Assembly: GCF_008520305.1 (NCBI RefSeq)
Contig: NZ_ML703264.1
Coordinates: 85,966-149,965 of the forward strand
DNA length: 64,000 bases
Reading direction: 5' to 3'
From: Mesorhizobium sp. SARCC-RB16n
Lineage (GTDB): Bacteria; Pseudomonadota; Alphaproteobacteria; Rhizobiales; Rhizobiaceae
Made by a program: the position numbers and the translations under genes. Below, piece by piece: positions 55,664-64,000 of the stretch. The notes under the pieces are model-generated. The model saw nothing but the letters and a program-made list of their open reading frames with translations. It was not told the origin of the DNA and did not search any database. Within the stretch, counting starts at the first letter, position 1. Every line of letters begins with the position of its first letter.

Positions 55664-56476
55664 TTAGCGCACACGACAGCCAACAGGCATTGCGCGTGGC
55701 ACTCTTCCCGAAGGCGCTGCGCTGCCGATCGTGCTGGTCCCCGCTGGCTGTGGTTTCGAGACTTTCCGTTTCAGTCGTAGTCTAGGCCCCGTATCATCGC
55801 GAAGATCGACATCAAGCCCCTTTATGCGGCGCACCAATTCGAGCAGGCTATCGAATCCGTAGGTTCGAGGATCGAAATCTGGTCTCATTCGGATGAGTTG
55901 CACCTCTACCTCCCCGATGAGTGCCCAACTGTCCTGGATCTCGGTGTGCGCTATCGCACGTCGGAGCAGAGTGACTGCTTCTTCGACCGGTTGGAGCGAT
56001 GTCTTGGACGAGCGCCAAGGCATGGTTCGGGGCAGGATGCCGAGGTTCTCGAGATAGCTGAATTTCTTGCATGCGTTGCGAAGCCGTTCGGGGGATTTGG
56101 CGTTTCCATATCCAAAGAGTGGGACGCCCTGTTCGCGAATTCTCAGAGCAAGAGGCGTAAAATCGCTATCGCCCGAGACAAGGCATATTGCGCCAATACC
56201 ACCCTGGTTCAAAAGGTCCATGGCATCGATAACCAAAGCGATGTCGGCGGAATTCTTTCCCCTCCCCGCGCTGAACTGTTGACGTGGCGTGATGGCGTGC
56301 CGCTCGAAAGCCCTAGCCCAGGACGCAGACCAAAGCCCTGTGAAGTCGCCATAGCCTCGTCTTACAGTAGCGCACCCGATGGATGCGACTTGATCGAATA
56401 ACCGATCTGCATATCCGGCTGAAACGTTCTCGGCATCTATAAGCACTGCGACGTTGGGAAGTTGGTGATCGTTCAT
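55664..56476 (-). CDS. NYN-domain RNase-like protein with LOTUS/OST-HTH domain
   Basis: A 270-aa protein of the LabA/DUF88 group. The N-terminal NYN (PIN-like) nuclease domain has the acidic residues Asp14 (VLIDAENVS), Asp78 (NSADIALVIDAMD), and Asp103/Asp105 (VSGDSDFTPLALRIRE). Residues about 165-235 (LRRAIAHTEIQDSWALIGEV, YGFDSLLELVRRIKGL) form an OST-HTH/LOTUS domain, which binds RNA in related proteins. This architecture predicts a cytosolic RNA-processing or RNA-degrading enzyme. ATG 56476 starts the conserved block; a longer frame to 56494 exists. It lies 42 bases after the XRE regulator gene on the same strand, so the two are probably co-transcribed. Confidence 0.85.
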   Translation of the reverse strand: MNDHQLPNVAVLIDAENVSAGYADRLFDQVASIGCATVRRGYGDFTGLWSASWARAFERHAITPRQQFSAGRGKNSADIALVIDAMDLLNQGGIGAICLVSGDSDFTPLALRIREQGVPLFGYGNAKSPERLRNACKKFSYLENLGILPRTMPWRSSKTSLQPVEEAVTLLRRAIAHTEIQDSWALIGEVEVQLIRMRPDFDPRTYGFDSLLELVRRIKGLDVDLRDDTGPRLRLKRKVSKPQPAGTSTIGSAAPSGRVPRAMPVGCRVR

Positions 56477-56518
56477 CAATAGACCACAGGCCAAATGGAT
56501 CTCGGAGGCAGGCTGTCC

Positions 56519-56911
56519 TCAGTCCAGCAGGATCTCACGGAGACGCTTCGAGCGCTCATGAGTGAGCTCAGGATCAGCGCGCCCTGATATGCTCCGCAAA
56601 GCGGCGATCCACGCGCGTTCGTTCGGCGAATGGTCACGTGTGGAGATCTCTTGGATTTGTCGGAGAATCTCAGGCTTGAAGTATTGCTCGAGCGCAAGGA
56701 TCCAGAGCTCGTTGCCGTCGCACCCCAGCGCTCCAGCCAAGGCCGGAACACAATCTAAGGGAACCCTGCGTTCGCCGCTGATGAACATATAGATGATGTC
56801 GGATTTCGTGAACCCGGCCATGATGGCGATATCCTCATAGCTACACACTGAGGCATTTGCCCACTTTTCGATGTAGCTGGCGATTGGTCTCTTCGATTGC
56901 TCCGAAAACAT
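56519..56911 (-). CDS. XRE-like helix-turn-helix regulator
   Basis: A 130-aa protein with a Cro/XRE-type domain over roughly residues 8-65 (YEDIAIMAGFTKSDIIYMFI and VPLDCVPALAGALGC) and a helical C-terminus that may oligomerise. ATG 56911 follows AGGAG seven bases upstream. It is expressed from an AT-rich region with a perfect -10 and a 20-bp palindrome, facing away from the integrase. It may repress itself and the NYN gene, or control integration and excision; neither can be decided here. Confidence 0.72.
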   Translation of the reverse strand: MFSEQSKRPIASYIEKWANASVCSYEDIAIMAGFTKSDIIYMFISGERRVPLDCVPALAGALGCDGNELWILALEQYFKPEILRQIQEISTRDHSPNERAWIAALRSISGRADPELTHERSKRLREILLD

Positions 56912-56964
56912 TTCGTTCGAACTCCTGACACACATCTCGATTGCGATCAGATTAATATAGCAAA

Positions 56965-56970
56965 ATTATA
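56965..56970 (-). promoter_or_regulatory. Consensus -10 box of the XRE gene
   Basis: TATAAT on the minus strand, 54 bases upstream of the XRE start in an AT-rich segment. No matching -35 box is clear at 16-18 bases, so activity may depend on UP-like sequence or a regulator. Confidence 0.5.
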
Positions 56971-57033
56971 GTGGAATTCGAGTCTTTTCTTATCTAAATT
57001 TTTTATCAGCAACAAACATTCGCAAATTTCCCT

Positions 57034-57053
57034 AAATAGCTAATTAGCTATTT
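57034..57053. promoter_or_regulatory. Perfect 20-bp palindrome, candidate operator
   Basis: AAATAGCTAATTAGCTATTT is fully self-complementary and lies about 65 bases upstream of the XRE -10 box. It is AT-rich, as XRE/Cro operators often are, and may be the binding site of the adjacent regulator. Confidence 0.6.
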
Positions 57054-57450
57054 CGGTATTCGAGCGTATTCCCCATTTTATACTTTAATTAAAGGCTTTT
57101 GCCTGCGCCATGGACGCGATCCGGGCTGGCTCTTTCACGCCCTAAACATTAAATTTGCTGCGCCAGCTGGGACTCGGACGAGCTGAGGTTAACACTATCA
57201 AACCCGAGCAGTGCTGCAGGGCGGCGGTCTGGCCCGCATACGCGACCTTGCGGGGGCGCTGCCTTGGGGACCGCAAAGAGCGGTCAATGGCGGGCTTCCC
57301 TGATGCGGGAGCGTGTGGCAGAGGCGCCCGACGACTTTGCGACGATTATCGACGGCTGCGGGCATTCCTCGCGCCGCTTCTGGCTGAAGGACCGCACACC
57401 GGGCAGTGGCCGCTTGGCGGACAGTGGACTGAATAACGCCTCTGGCGCCA

Positions 57451-59025
57451 CTAAGGTGACAAATCGTAGCGAGGAAACTTATCCAAAGCCGCCTTCTTAG
57501 CGGCAATTGTCACGTCGCCGTAGTCATCGCCAGCAGTTCTACCTGCATGCCCTTGGATTGCGTCCAAGATTCGCCTTGAAATCTCCAGCTCTGTTCCGAC
57601 AGTTTTGAACCGATGCCGCCATGCGTGGTTGGGCGCAACACCCTCGGGGATTAAGTCCAGGGACTGAAGCCACTGGCTCACGCGACCTGCGACTGTGCGT
57701 GCGGCTGTGATCCCATCCTTGCCCTTTGTATGAAATAGAGGGCCATCCGGCGCGGCATCGACAAAACTCAGGAAGCCCATTTCGACCAACTGCAGGTGCA
57801 GTGGCACGTCCCGATAACCACCAGCCTTTACGGTGCCCGCGTCCGGGGTGATGCGCATGATATAGGTCTCACTTTCCTTGCGGAAGTCTTGCTTTCGCAG
57901 CTGGGTGATCTCGGCGATGCGCGCGCCGGTGAAAGCACATAAGATCGGCGACCATCTCTTCGCTGCTGTTGTCGGTGGTGCTTCAGTGGTGCGGGGATTG
58001 TCTGTTCTAGCGGGAACATAGTCTCGCGCCTTGCGAAGGATTGCTACGGCTTCAGGTAGGGTGAACCCTTTTTCTCGCGCAAGGGACCTTTTTGGAACCT
58101 CCTGCCGGACCTTCTCTGCTACGTTAGATTCCAGGCGATCATTGTCGACAGCCCACGACAGGACGGTGCGCACGCATGCGAGATGAACATCAGAAACCGT
58201 TTTGGCTGACAGTGTTTTTAGCAGTTCGTCGCGCCATTCCAAAACTTTCTGTCTCGTCAGACGTCTTGCATCATCGTGGCCGATGAACTTCGTCAGATTA
58301 GCGAAAACCGGCCTCCAACGCTTTTCGGTTTCCTTCGCCTTCCCGACCAGCTTCTTTGATGCGATATAGTCGGCGAATAGGCCCTTCAGCGAGACCGGTG
58401 GCAAAGGCTCCGGTTCCGGCTGCACGTTCGCCAACATTGGGTGTGATGGCGTTCCGGTGAAGTCGCCTTCATCGCGCTCGGCAACGCGAGCAAGAGCTTC
58501 AAACTCGGATATGCACATCGCACGCGCCAAGGTGCGCCAGTCATCAGAGCCTATTTCAGCAGCAGTGTTGCCGAGCTTGCGATATCGCTCAATCCGATCA
58601 CCGACCAACATCAACAGTTCTTCATCGTGCAGGCGGCCAGCAATTCCATCGCGAAGTTTGGCAATGAGGGCATCGTCCACATAGCCGAAAGAGGCGTAGC
58701 GCGAATCGGTGTTGCGCAACTGCTCGTCAAAGGTCAGCCGGGATTGATAGTTGCGTCGTGCTATCTGGTCGGGCGCAAGCGGATAGCGGCCAACGGTGAC
58801 GGCTCGCACACCGGCTTGCACAGCCCGACGTTCGCCAAGACTGATTTCGTGCTGAATGAGTGCGACTGCCCCTGGAAGCTTCTTCAGAGCCGTTCGATAG
58901 TCCGGACCGAGCGCCGTCCTCAGCTCCGTTTTGCCGTTCATGTAAGGCCGAAGCTCTTTAGGAATGACAAGCCGGGCGAAATACCTCCCGTCCCGGTTGA
59001 GGAGATTACGCACATCGCCGGCCAT
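57451..59025 (-). CDS. int: Tyrosine recombinase (island integrase)
   Basis: A 524-aa site-specific recombinase. The N-terminus (GRYFARLVIPKELRPYMNGK) is a DUF6538-like arm-binding region, a SAM-like core-binding domain lies near 210-300, and the catalytic domain has Arg369 (FTGARIAEITQL), His467-x-x-Arg470 (HAWR), His493 (QGHAG) and the nucleophile Tyr502 (GDDYGDV). All key residues are present, so it should be active. Its start is 93 bases from the tRNA-Thr 3' end, where it is expected to recombine. No excisionase-like gene is adjacent. Confidence 0.93.
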   Translation of the reverse strand: MAGDVRNLLNRDGRYFARLVIPKELRPYMNGKTELRTALGPDYRTALKKLPGAVALIQHEISLGERRAVQAGVRAVTVGRYPLAPDQIARRNYQSRLTFDEQLRNTDSRYASFGYVDDALIAKLRDGIAGRLHDEELLMLVGDRIERYRKLGNTAAEIGSDDWRTLARAMCISEFEALARVAERDEGDFTGTPSHPMLANVQPEPEPLPPVSLKGLFADYIASKKLVGKAKETEKRWRPVFANLTKFIGHDDARRLTRQKVLEWRDELLKTLSAKTVSDVHLACVRTVLSWAVDNDRLESNVAEKVRQEVPKRSLAREKGFTLPEAVAILRKARDYVPARTDNPRTTEAPPTTAAKRWSPILCAFTGARIAEITQLRKQDFRKESETYIMRITPDAGTVKAGGYRDVPLHLQLVEMGFLSFVDAAPDGPLFHTKGKDGITAARTVAGRVSQWLQSLDLIPEGVAPNHAWRHRFKTVGTELEISRRILDAIQGHAGRTAGDDYGDVTIAAKKAALDKFPRYDLSP

Positions 59026-59117
59026 CGCTTTTGCCCATTTTGTTACGAGATTTGTAACGTCAGTATGGACAGAACCCCTTGCTGGTCAAGGCATTGAGCA
59101 GTTTCAATGGGATAGAC

Positions 59118-59192
<75 letters not shown>

Positions 59193-59353
59193 CGCTGATG
59201 GCGGGGCTTCTGCCATATCGAACCGGCAAGCGCAAGGCCAAGAACAACGCTTCTGTGAAAGGCTTTGCCGGATAGCTTTCCATGACATGGCGGTGCCACA
59301 ATGTTGGCTATCCCTGAATGGCGGGTTGGCTGGTCGCCAGCCGGGGCGAGATG

Positions 59354-59530
59354 ATGAGCGACAAGACAAATCCACCGAAAAGCAGCGAGACAATCCGCAA
59401 GAACCGGCTCGCCGAGCAGTTGCGCGCCAATCTGCAGAAGCGCAAGGCGCAGTCGCGCTCGCGCCGCACAGGTGAGGCCGACCAGCGGCCCGACGGGCTC
59501 ACAGCTTCAAAGGAAATGCGGAAAGATTAA
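59354..59530 (+). CDS. Small basic protein upstream of murA
   Basis: A 58-aa, strongly charged protein (MSDKTNPPKSSETIRKNRLA, then LRANLQKRKAQSRSRRTGEA). GGGGCGAG precedes it; ATG 59354 is better spaced from that site than ATG 59351. As I recall, short proteins of this kind sit before murA in several rhizobia, which supports it being real. The function is unknown; basic content suggests RNA or DNA contact. Confidence 0.65.
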   Translation: MSDKTNPPKSSETIRKNRLAEQLRANLQKRKAQSRSRRTGEADQRPDGLTASKEMRKD

Positions 59531-59659
59531 CTCAAATCGGCCATTCTTGGACCGGGGTGGGCGAAATCCTATTTCTTGAACCAGATTGGTCAATGGTCTA
59601 GACGGGCCGCTACTCAAACGATTGAACCGGCCTTTTCTGGCCGAGAGGGACATTCTCTA

Positions 59660-60952
59660 ATGGATCGCATCAGAATTGTCGGCGGCAACAAGCTTGCCGG
59701 AAGCATTCCGATCTCGGGTGCGAAAAATGCCGCCCTGCCGCTGATGATCGCCTCGCTTCTGACCGACGACACGCTGACACTCGAAAACGTGCCGCATCTG
59801 GCCGATGTCGAGCAACTGATCCGCATCCTCGGCAATCATGGCGTCGACTATTCGGTCAATGGCCGCCGCGAGAAACAGAACGAGGGCTATTCGCGCACCA
59901 TCAACTTCTCCGCCCGCAACATCGTCGACACCACCGCCCCTTACGAGCTGGTGTCGAAGATGCGCGCCTCGTTCTGGGTGATCGGGCCGCTGCTGGCCCG
60001 GATGGGCGAGGCCAAGGTCTCTCTGCCCGGCGGCTGCGCCATCGGCACGCGCCCAGTCGATCTGTTCCTCGAAGGCCTGCAGGCGCTGGGCGCCGACATC
60101 GATGTCGACACCGGCTATGTCATCGCCAAGACCAGGAATGGCCGGCTCGCCGGCAACCGTTACGTCTTCCCGAAGGTCTCGGTCGGCGCCACCCACGTGC
60201 TGATGATGGCGGCATCCCTCGCCAAGGGCGAGACGGTGCTCGAAAATGCCGCCTGCGAGCCCGAGATCGTCAATCTCGCCGAGTGCCTCAACGCCATGGG
60301 CGCCAGGATTTCCGGCGCCGGCACGCCGACCATCACCATCGACGGCGTCGAAGCGTTGTCGGGCGCGCGCGTGCGCGTCATCCCCGACCGCATCGAGACC
60401 GGCACCTATGCCATGGCTGTGGCGATGACCGGCGGCGACGTCGTGCTGGAAGGCGCGCGTCCGGAACTGCTGCAGACGGCGCTCGACGTGATTTCGCAGA
60501 CAGGCGCGGAGATCACGCAGACCAATTCCGGGATCCGCGTGAAGCGCAATGGCGCCGGCATTTCGCCGGTCGACGTGACGACGGCGCCCTTCCCGGCCTT
60601 CCCGACCGATCTGCAGGCACAGTTCATGGGCCTGATGACCATGGCCAAGGGCAAGTCGCGCATCACCGAGACGATCTTCGAAAACCGCTTCATGCACGTC
60701 CAGGAGCTGGCTCGGCTCGGCGCCCACATCACGCTTTCGGGCCAGACGGCGATCGTCGACGGCGTGGCGAAGCTGAAGGGCGCGCCGGTGATGGCCACCG
60801 ATCTTCGCGCTTCCGTCTCGCTGGTCATCGCCGGCCTGGCTGCCGAAGGCGAGACCACGGTCAACCGTGTCTACCATCTCGACCGCGGCTTCGAGCGGCT
60901 GGAGGAAAAGCTTTCCAACTGCGGCGCGGTGATCGAGCGTATTTCAGCCTGA
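59660..60952 (+). CDS. murA: UDP-N-acetylglucosamine 1-carboxyvinyltransferase
   Basis: Transfers enolpyruvate from PEP to UDP-GlcNAc, the first committed step of peptidoglycan synthesis in the cytosol. The 430-aa protein has the N-terminal block [20 protein letters not shown] and the active-site loop [20 protein letters not shown] with Cys126, the residue modified by fosfomycin in this family. ATG 59660 gives the family N-terminus; an in-frame start at 59576 would add 28 atypical residues. It is followed by about 180 bases without a gene and then the DUF2948-hisD cluster. Confidence 0.96.
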   Translation: MDRIRIVGGNKLAGSIPISGAKNAALPLMIASLLTDDTLTLENVPHLADVEQLIRILGNHGVDYSVNGRREKQNEGYSRTINFSARNIVDTTAPYELVSKMRASFWVIGPLLARMGEAKVSLPGGCAIGTRPVDLFLEGLQALGADIDVDTGYVIAKTRNGRLAGNRYVFPKVSVGATHVLMMAASLAKGETVLENAACEPEIVNLAECLNAMGARISGAGTPTITIDGVEALSGARVRVIPDRIETGTYAMAVAMTGGDVVLEGARPELLQTALDVISQTGAEITQTNSGIRVKRNGAGISPVDVTTAPFPAFPTDLQAQFMGLMTMAKGKSRITETIFENRFMHVQELARLGAHITLSGQTAIVDGVAKLKGAPVMATDLRASVSLVIAGLAAEGETTVNRVYHLDRGFERLEEKLSNCGAVIERISA

Positions 60953-61132
60953 CGATCCGAGGTCGCCTGGCGAAATCATCTGCGAGGCGTCCTTCTCCCA
61001 TCACCATAGGGCGATGAGGGGCAGCGCAAAGCTGAGGCAATTGCCTCCAGCAGGATCCCTGTCGCGGTTGCACCGATCGGAAAGACCGCCTAACAGAAAG
61101 GCTGATTGCCAACCGTTAGGTGTGAAATCCGC

Positions 61133-61564
61133 ATGGCCTTAAAACTCATTGCGCTCGACGATCAGGATCTGAGCATCGTCTCGGCCCATCTCCAGGACGC
61201 CGTGATGAAGGTCTCGGACCTCGAATTCCTGCCCAAGGCCAAGCGTTTCGTGCTGACCATGAACCGTTTCGTGTGGGAGGCCAAATCCGGCCTGTTTCGC
61301 CAACACAATGAGCGGCGGCAGGCCGTGCTGCATTTCGACAGGGTGCTGGGCGCCAAGACCAACGGCATCGCCCGCGACAAGCCGGCCGAGATCCTCTCCC
61401 TGCTGGCGATCAGCTTCATCGAGATCAGCAAGCCCGCCGGCATCGTCGAACTGATCTTTTCGGGCGGCGGCACGATCATGCTCGATGTCGAATGCATCGA
61501 GGCCCGCCTTGCCGATATTGGCGGCGCGTGGGAAGCCACCTCGCGCCCCGTCCACAGGGCTTGA
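61133..61564 (+). CDS. DUF2948 family protein
   Basis: A 143-aa alphaproteobacterial protein of unknown function (MALKLIALDDQDLSIVSAHL, then FVLTMNRFVWEAKSGLFRQH). The family is regularly found directly upstream of hisD, as here, with only seven bases between them. ATG 61133 gives the family N-terminus; an earlier in-frame start at 61106 is unlikely. Confidence 0.85.
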   Translation: MALKLIALDDQDLSIVSAHLQDAVMKVSDLEFLPKAKRFVLTMNRFVWEAKSGLFRQHNERRQAVLHFDRVLGAKTNGIARDKPAEILSLLAISFIEISKPAGIVELIFSGGGTIMLDVECIEARLADIGGAWEATSRPVHRA

Positions 61565-61571
61565 GCACACG

Positions 61572-62864
61572 ATGGCCATCACGCTTCGCCAGTCCGACGC
61601 CGATTTCGAGCAGCGTTTCGCCGCCTTTCTCACGACCAAGCGGGAAGTGTCCGCCGATGTCGACGCCGCGGTGCGCGAGATCATCGCGCACGTGCGCGCC
61701 GAGGGCGACGCGGCGCTGATCGACTATTCCAGGCGATTCGACCGCGCCGACCTCGAAAGCATCGGCATTGCCGTATCGAAGGACGAAATCGCCGGTGCCT
61801 ATGACGGCGCCGATGCCCAGACCATCGAGGCGCTCAAATTCGCGCGCGACCGCATTCGCGCCTACCATGAGCGGCAGCTTCCGAAGGACAACCGCTATAC
61901 GGATGCCGCGGGCGTCGAACTCGGCTGGCGCTGGACGGCAATCGAAGCCGTCGGGCTCTATGTGCCGGGCGGCACGGCGAGCTATCCGAGCTCGGTGTTG
62001 ATGAATGCCATACCGGCCGTGGTTGCCGGCGTCGAACGTATCGCGATTTGCGTGCCTGCCTCTGGCGGCGCAATACCGCCATTGGTGCTGGTGGCCGCCG
62101 ACATAGCCGGCGTGTCCGAAATCTACCGTGTCGGCGGCGCGCAGGCGATCGCTGCATTTGCCTATGGCACCGGGACGATAAAACCCGTCGCCAAGATCGT
62201 CGGGCCAGGCAATGCCTATGTCGCCGCGGCCAAAAGGCAGGTGTTCGGCACGGTCGGCATCGATATGATCGCCGGTCCTTCCGAAGTGCTCGTCGTGGCG
62301 GACGGTAACAACGATCCGGAGTGGATCGCCGCCGACCTGCTCGCCCAGGCCGAACATGACGTGTCGGCGCAGTCGATCCTGATCACCGACGATCCGGGGT
62401 TCGGCAAATCGGTCGAACGGGCGGTCGAGCGTCAGTTGCAAAACTTGTCGCGGGGCGATACGGCGGCGCAGAGCTGGCGCGATTTCGGCGCCGTCATCCT
62501 GGTTCCGACGATCGAAGCGTCGCTGCCGCTGGTCGACCGAATCGCGGCCGAGCATGTCGAACTGGCCATCGACGACGCCGAAGGCTTCCTCGCGAAGATG
62601 CGCAATGCCGGTGCCGTCTTTCTCGGCCGCCACACGCCGGAAGCTATCGGCGACTACGTCGGCGGCTCCAACCATGTTCTGCCGACGGCGCGCTCGGCGC
62701 GCTTCTCATCGGGCCTGTCCGTGCTCGACTTCGTCAAGCGAACCTCGGTCCTGAAGCTCGGGCCGGAGCAGCTGCGCATGCTGGCGCCGGCGGCGATCAC
62801 ACTGGCGCAGGCGGAAGGGCTCGACGCGCACGGCCGTTCCGTCGCCATACGGCTGAACATGTAG
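61572..62864 (+). CDS. hisD: Histidinol dehydrogenase
   Basis: Oxidises histidinol to histidine in two NAD+-dependent steps, the end of histidine synthesis. The 430-aa, zinc-dependent enzyme has the expected motifs: YVPGGTASYPSSVLMNAIPA, RVGGAQAIAAFAYGTGTI, VGPGNAYVAAAKRQVFGTVG, DMIAGPSEVLVVAD and the C-terminal RFSSGLSVLDFVKRTSVL. ATG 61572 is chosen over the longer open frame from 61485. It is coupled to the DUF2948 gene before it and the UPF0262 gene six bases after it. Confidence 0.96.
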   Translation: MAITLRQSDADFEQRFAAFLTTKREVSADVDAAVREIIAHVRAEGDAALIDYSRRFDRADLESIGIAVSKDEIAGAYDGADAQTIEALKFARDRIRAYHERQLPKDNRYTDAAGVELGWRWTAIEAVGLYVPGGTASYPSSVLMNAIPAVVAGVERIAICVPASGGAIPPLVLVAADIAGVSEIYRVGGAQAIAAFAYGTGTIKPVAKIVGPGNAYVAAAKRQVFGTVGIDMIAGPSEVLVVADGNNDPEWIAADLLAQAEHDVSAQSILITDDPGFGKSVERAVERQLQNLSRGDTAAQSWRDFGAVILVPTIEASLPLVDRIAAEHVELAIDDAEGFLAKMRNAGAVFLGRHTPEAIGDYVGGSNHVLPTARSARFSSGLSVLDFVKRTSVLKLGPEQLRMLAPAAITLAQAEGLDAHGRSVAIRLNM

Positions 62865-62870
62865 GCCGGC

Positions 62871-63356
62871 ATGACGGGCTCCGATCAAACCCGCGCAAAA
62901 CTGATCGATGTCGAACTCGATGAATCGATCGGCCGCTCGACGCCCGACGTCGAGCATGAGCGGGCGGTGGCGATCTTCGACCTGATCGAGGAGAACAGGT
63001 TTCAACCTGTCAACGACAGCGGCACAGGGCCTTACCGGCTGAAGCTGTCGCTGGCCGAGTCCCGTCTGGTTTTCGCCGTGGCGCGCGAGGACGGCGCCTC
63101 CGTCGTCACCCACATCCTGTCGCTGACGCCGCTCAGGCGCATCGTCAAGGATTACTACATGATCTGCGAGAGCTACTACGACGCCATTCGCTCCTCGACG
63201 CCGAGCCATATCGAGGCGATCGACATGGGCCGTCGTGGCCTGCACAATGAGGGCTCGCAGACACTGATGGATCGGCTCTCCGGCAAGATCGACATCGACT
63301 TCGACACGGCGCGACGGCTGTTCACGCTGGTCTGCGTGCTGCACTGGCGGGGCTGA
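62871..63356 (+). CDS. UPF0262 family protein
   Basis: A 161-aa protein of the alphaproteobacterial UPF0262 family ([40 protein letters not shown]). Function unknown. The hisD-UPF0262-phosphatase order is well conserved in rhizobia. Its stop overlaps the probable start of the next gene. Confidence 0.88.
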   Translation: MTGSDQTRAKLIDVELDESIGRSTPDVEHERAVAIFDLIEENRFQPVNDSGTGPYRLKLSLAESRLVFAVAREDGASVVTHILSLTPLRRIVKDYYMICESYYDAIRSSTPSHIEAIDMGRRGLHNEGSQTLMDRLSGKIDIDFDTARRLFTLVCVLHWRG

Positions 63357-63814
63357 TCCTGGCCCCCGGCGCCCTGCCCCGCTCGATCCTGTTCGTCTGC
63401 GGCATGAATGCCGTGCGCTCGCCGATAGCAGAGCAGTTGGCGCGCCGGATGCTGCCCGCCACCATTTTCGTCGCCTCGGCCGGCGTGCGCGCCGGCGAGC
63501 GCGACCCGTTCGTCGATGCCGTGCTTGCCGAGGACGGCCTGACGCTGGGCGAACGTCATCCACGGACGCTGGACGATCTCGAGGACGACTATTTCGACCT
63601 GATCGTGACGCTCGCGCCGGAGGCGCATCATGCCGCGCTCGAACTCACCCGCTCGCTTGCCGTCGAGGTGGAATACTGGCCGACGCCGGACCCGACCGGT
63701 GCCGGCGGCACGCGCGAACAGATCATGGCCAGCTATCGCGACGTGCGCGAGCGGCTGAAGTTGCGCATAAGCCGACGTTTTTTACTTCCCGAAGCAAAAA
63801 ACGCGACGGATTAA
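63353..63814 (+). CDS. Low-molecular-weight phosphatase family protein, probable CTG start
   Basis: A cytosolic protein of the LMW protein-tyrosine phosphatase/arsenate reductase fold. The P-loop C-x5-R-S appears as CGMNAVRS, just after the strand SILFVC, and DPTGAGGT near the C-terminus may supply the acid/base Asp. The first ATG (63404) lies inside the P-loop and would remove the catalytic Cys, so translation must begin earlier. No ATG, GTG or TTG is available. The most likely start is CTG 63353, which overlaps the UPF0262 stop as CTGA, in the position where ATGA would be usual. CTG 63359 is an alternative. Confidence 0.75.
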   Translation: MILAPGALPRSILFVCGMNAVRSPIAEQLARRMLPATIFVASAGVRAGERDPFVDAVLAEDGLTLGERHPRTLDDLEDDYFDLIVTLAPEAHHAALELTRSLAVEVEYWPTPDPTGAGGTREQIMASYRDVRERLKLRISRRFLLPEAKNATD

Positions 63815-63901
63815 GCGTGTTCACAAGCGAACGATTATCATATAGGTTCCGCCGAAATTCCAGCCGGGGCGCTGGAACTGCCATCCAAGCAAAGGTATCG
63901 A

Positions 63902-64000
63902 ATGCCGAAGGAAGAAGTCCTCGAGTTTCCGGGTATCGTCACGGAATTGTTGCCCAACGCGATGTTCAGGGTAAAGCTCGAAAACGAACACGAGATCATC
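63902..64000 (+). CDS. infA: Translation initiation factor IF-1 (partial, runs off window)
   Basis: The first 33 codons of IF-1: [20 protein letters not shown] followed by [13 protein letters not shown], the OB-fold S1-like domain that binds the 30S A site. The rest lies beyond the window. ATG 63902 follows an AGCAAAGGTATCGA leader. Confidence 0.93.
   Translation, partial: MPKEEVLEFPGIVTELLPNAMFRVKLENEHEII

Larger units (their letters stand above)
56936..57450. other. AT-rich regulatory region and remnant before the integrase stop
   Basis: The first 150 bases are clearly AT-rich and carry the XRE promoter elements. The later part (57155-57440) has short overlapping plus-strand frames (for example SMAGFPDAGACGRGARRLCD) of no recognisable family, perhaps a gene remnant. 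I see no complete gene. Confidence 0.4.

Overview
The window is chromosomal DNA from a high-GC alphaproteobacterium of the rhizobial type, most likely Mesorhizobium. The pointers are a zwf-pgl-edd Entner-Doudoroff operon, a murA-DUF2948-hisD-UPF0262-phosphatase-infA run on the right, GlxA/AraC regulation next to folD, and the style of the hypothetical proteins. The genus is inferred from gene content and order; no database search was possible.

Left core (1-18612). zwf, pgl and edd (309-4376, +) form one operon ending in a bidirectional hairpin terminator. On the minus strand follow an exported von Willebrand A protein, a GlxA-family regulator, folD and a Pro-rich hypothetical gene split by a frameshift in a C6/G6 run. 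proC, a vapBC toxin-antitoxin pair, a SAF-domain NAD(P) dehydrogenase divergent from a complete galactitol-type sugar PTS (EIIC, EIIA, EIIB), a Tat-exported multicopper oxidase and a DUF882 M15-like peptidase complete this side.

Integrated island (18613-59144, about 40.5 kb). A 28-bp exact direct repeat marks both ends. The right copy is the 3' end of an intact tRNA-Thr(GGT), and a tyrosine integrase lies beside it. I found no conjugation or phage structural genes. Most of the cargo looks like DNA or RNA defence. (1) A 1566-aa DUF4011/SF1 helicase/PD-(D/E)XK/DUF3320 protein. (2) A tightly packed plus-strand series: WYL regulator, Mre11/SbcD-like nuclease, Rad50/SbcC-like ATPase, TM0106-type nuclease-helicase, HEPN protein. 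(3) A small PD-(D/E)XK-like protein and an unknown gene. (4) A three-gene operon joined by ATGA overlaps: DUF6361, two-HKD PLD protein, SF2 helicase. (5) A four-gene operon: SNF2/RapA-like helicase, coiled-coil unknown, type III Mod, type III Res. Between (4) and (5) lies an internally deleted IS3-family element that truncated a neighbouring ORF. The integrase-proximal 8 kb holds plasmid/ICE-like small genes, including a doubly mutated DUF3102 gene, a 21-bp-arm inverted repeat, a NYN-LOTUS RNase-like protein, an XRE regulator beside a perfect 20-bp palindrome, and the integrase.

Right core (59145-64000). After tRNA-Thr come a small basic protein, murA, a DUF2948 gene, hisD, a UPF0262 gene, an arsenate-reductase/LMW-phosphatase-like gene that appears to start at CTG, and the first 33 codons of infA.

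The best candidates for an undescribed system are the WYL/Mre11-Rad50/TM0106/HEPN operon (24224-33110) and the type III R-M operon carrying a SNF2 helicase and an unknown coiled-coil subunit (42210-50745). Antiviral function is inferred from domains and context; nothing in the sequence proves it.
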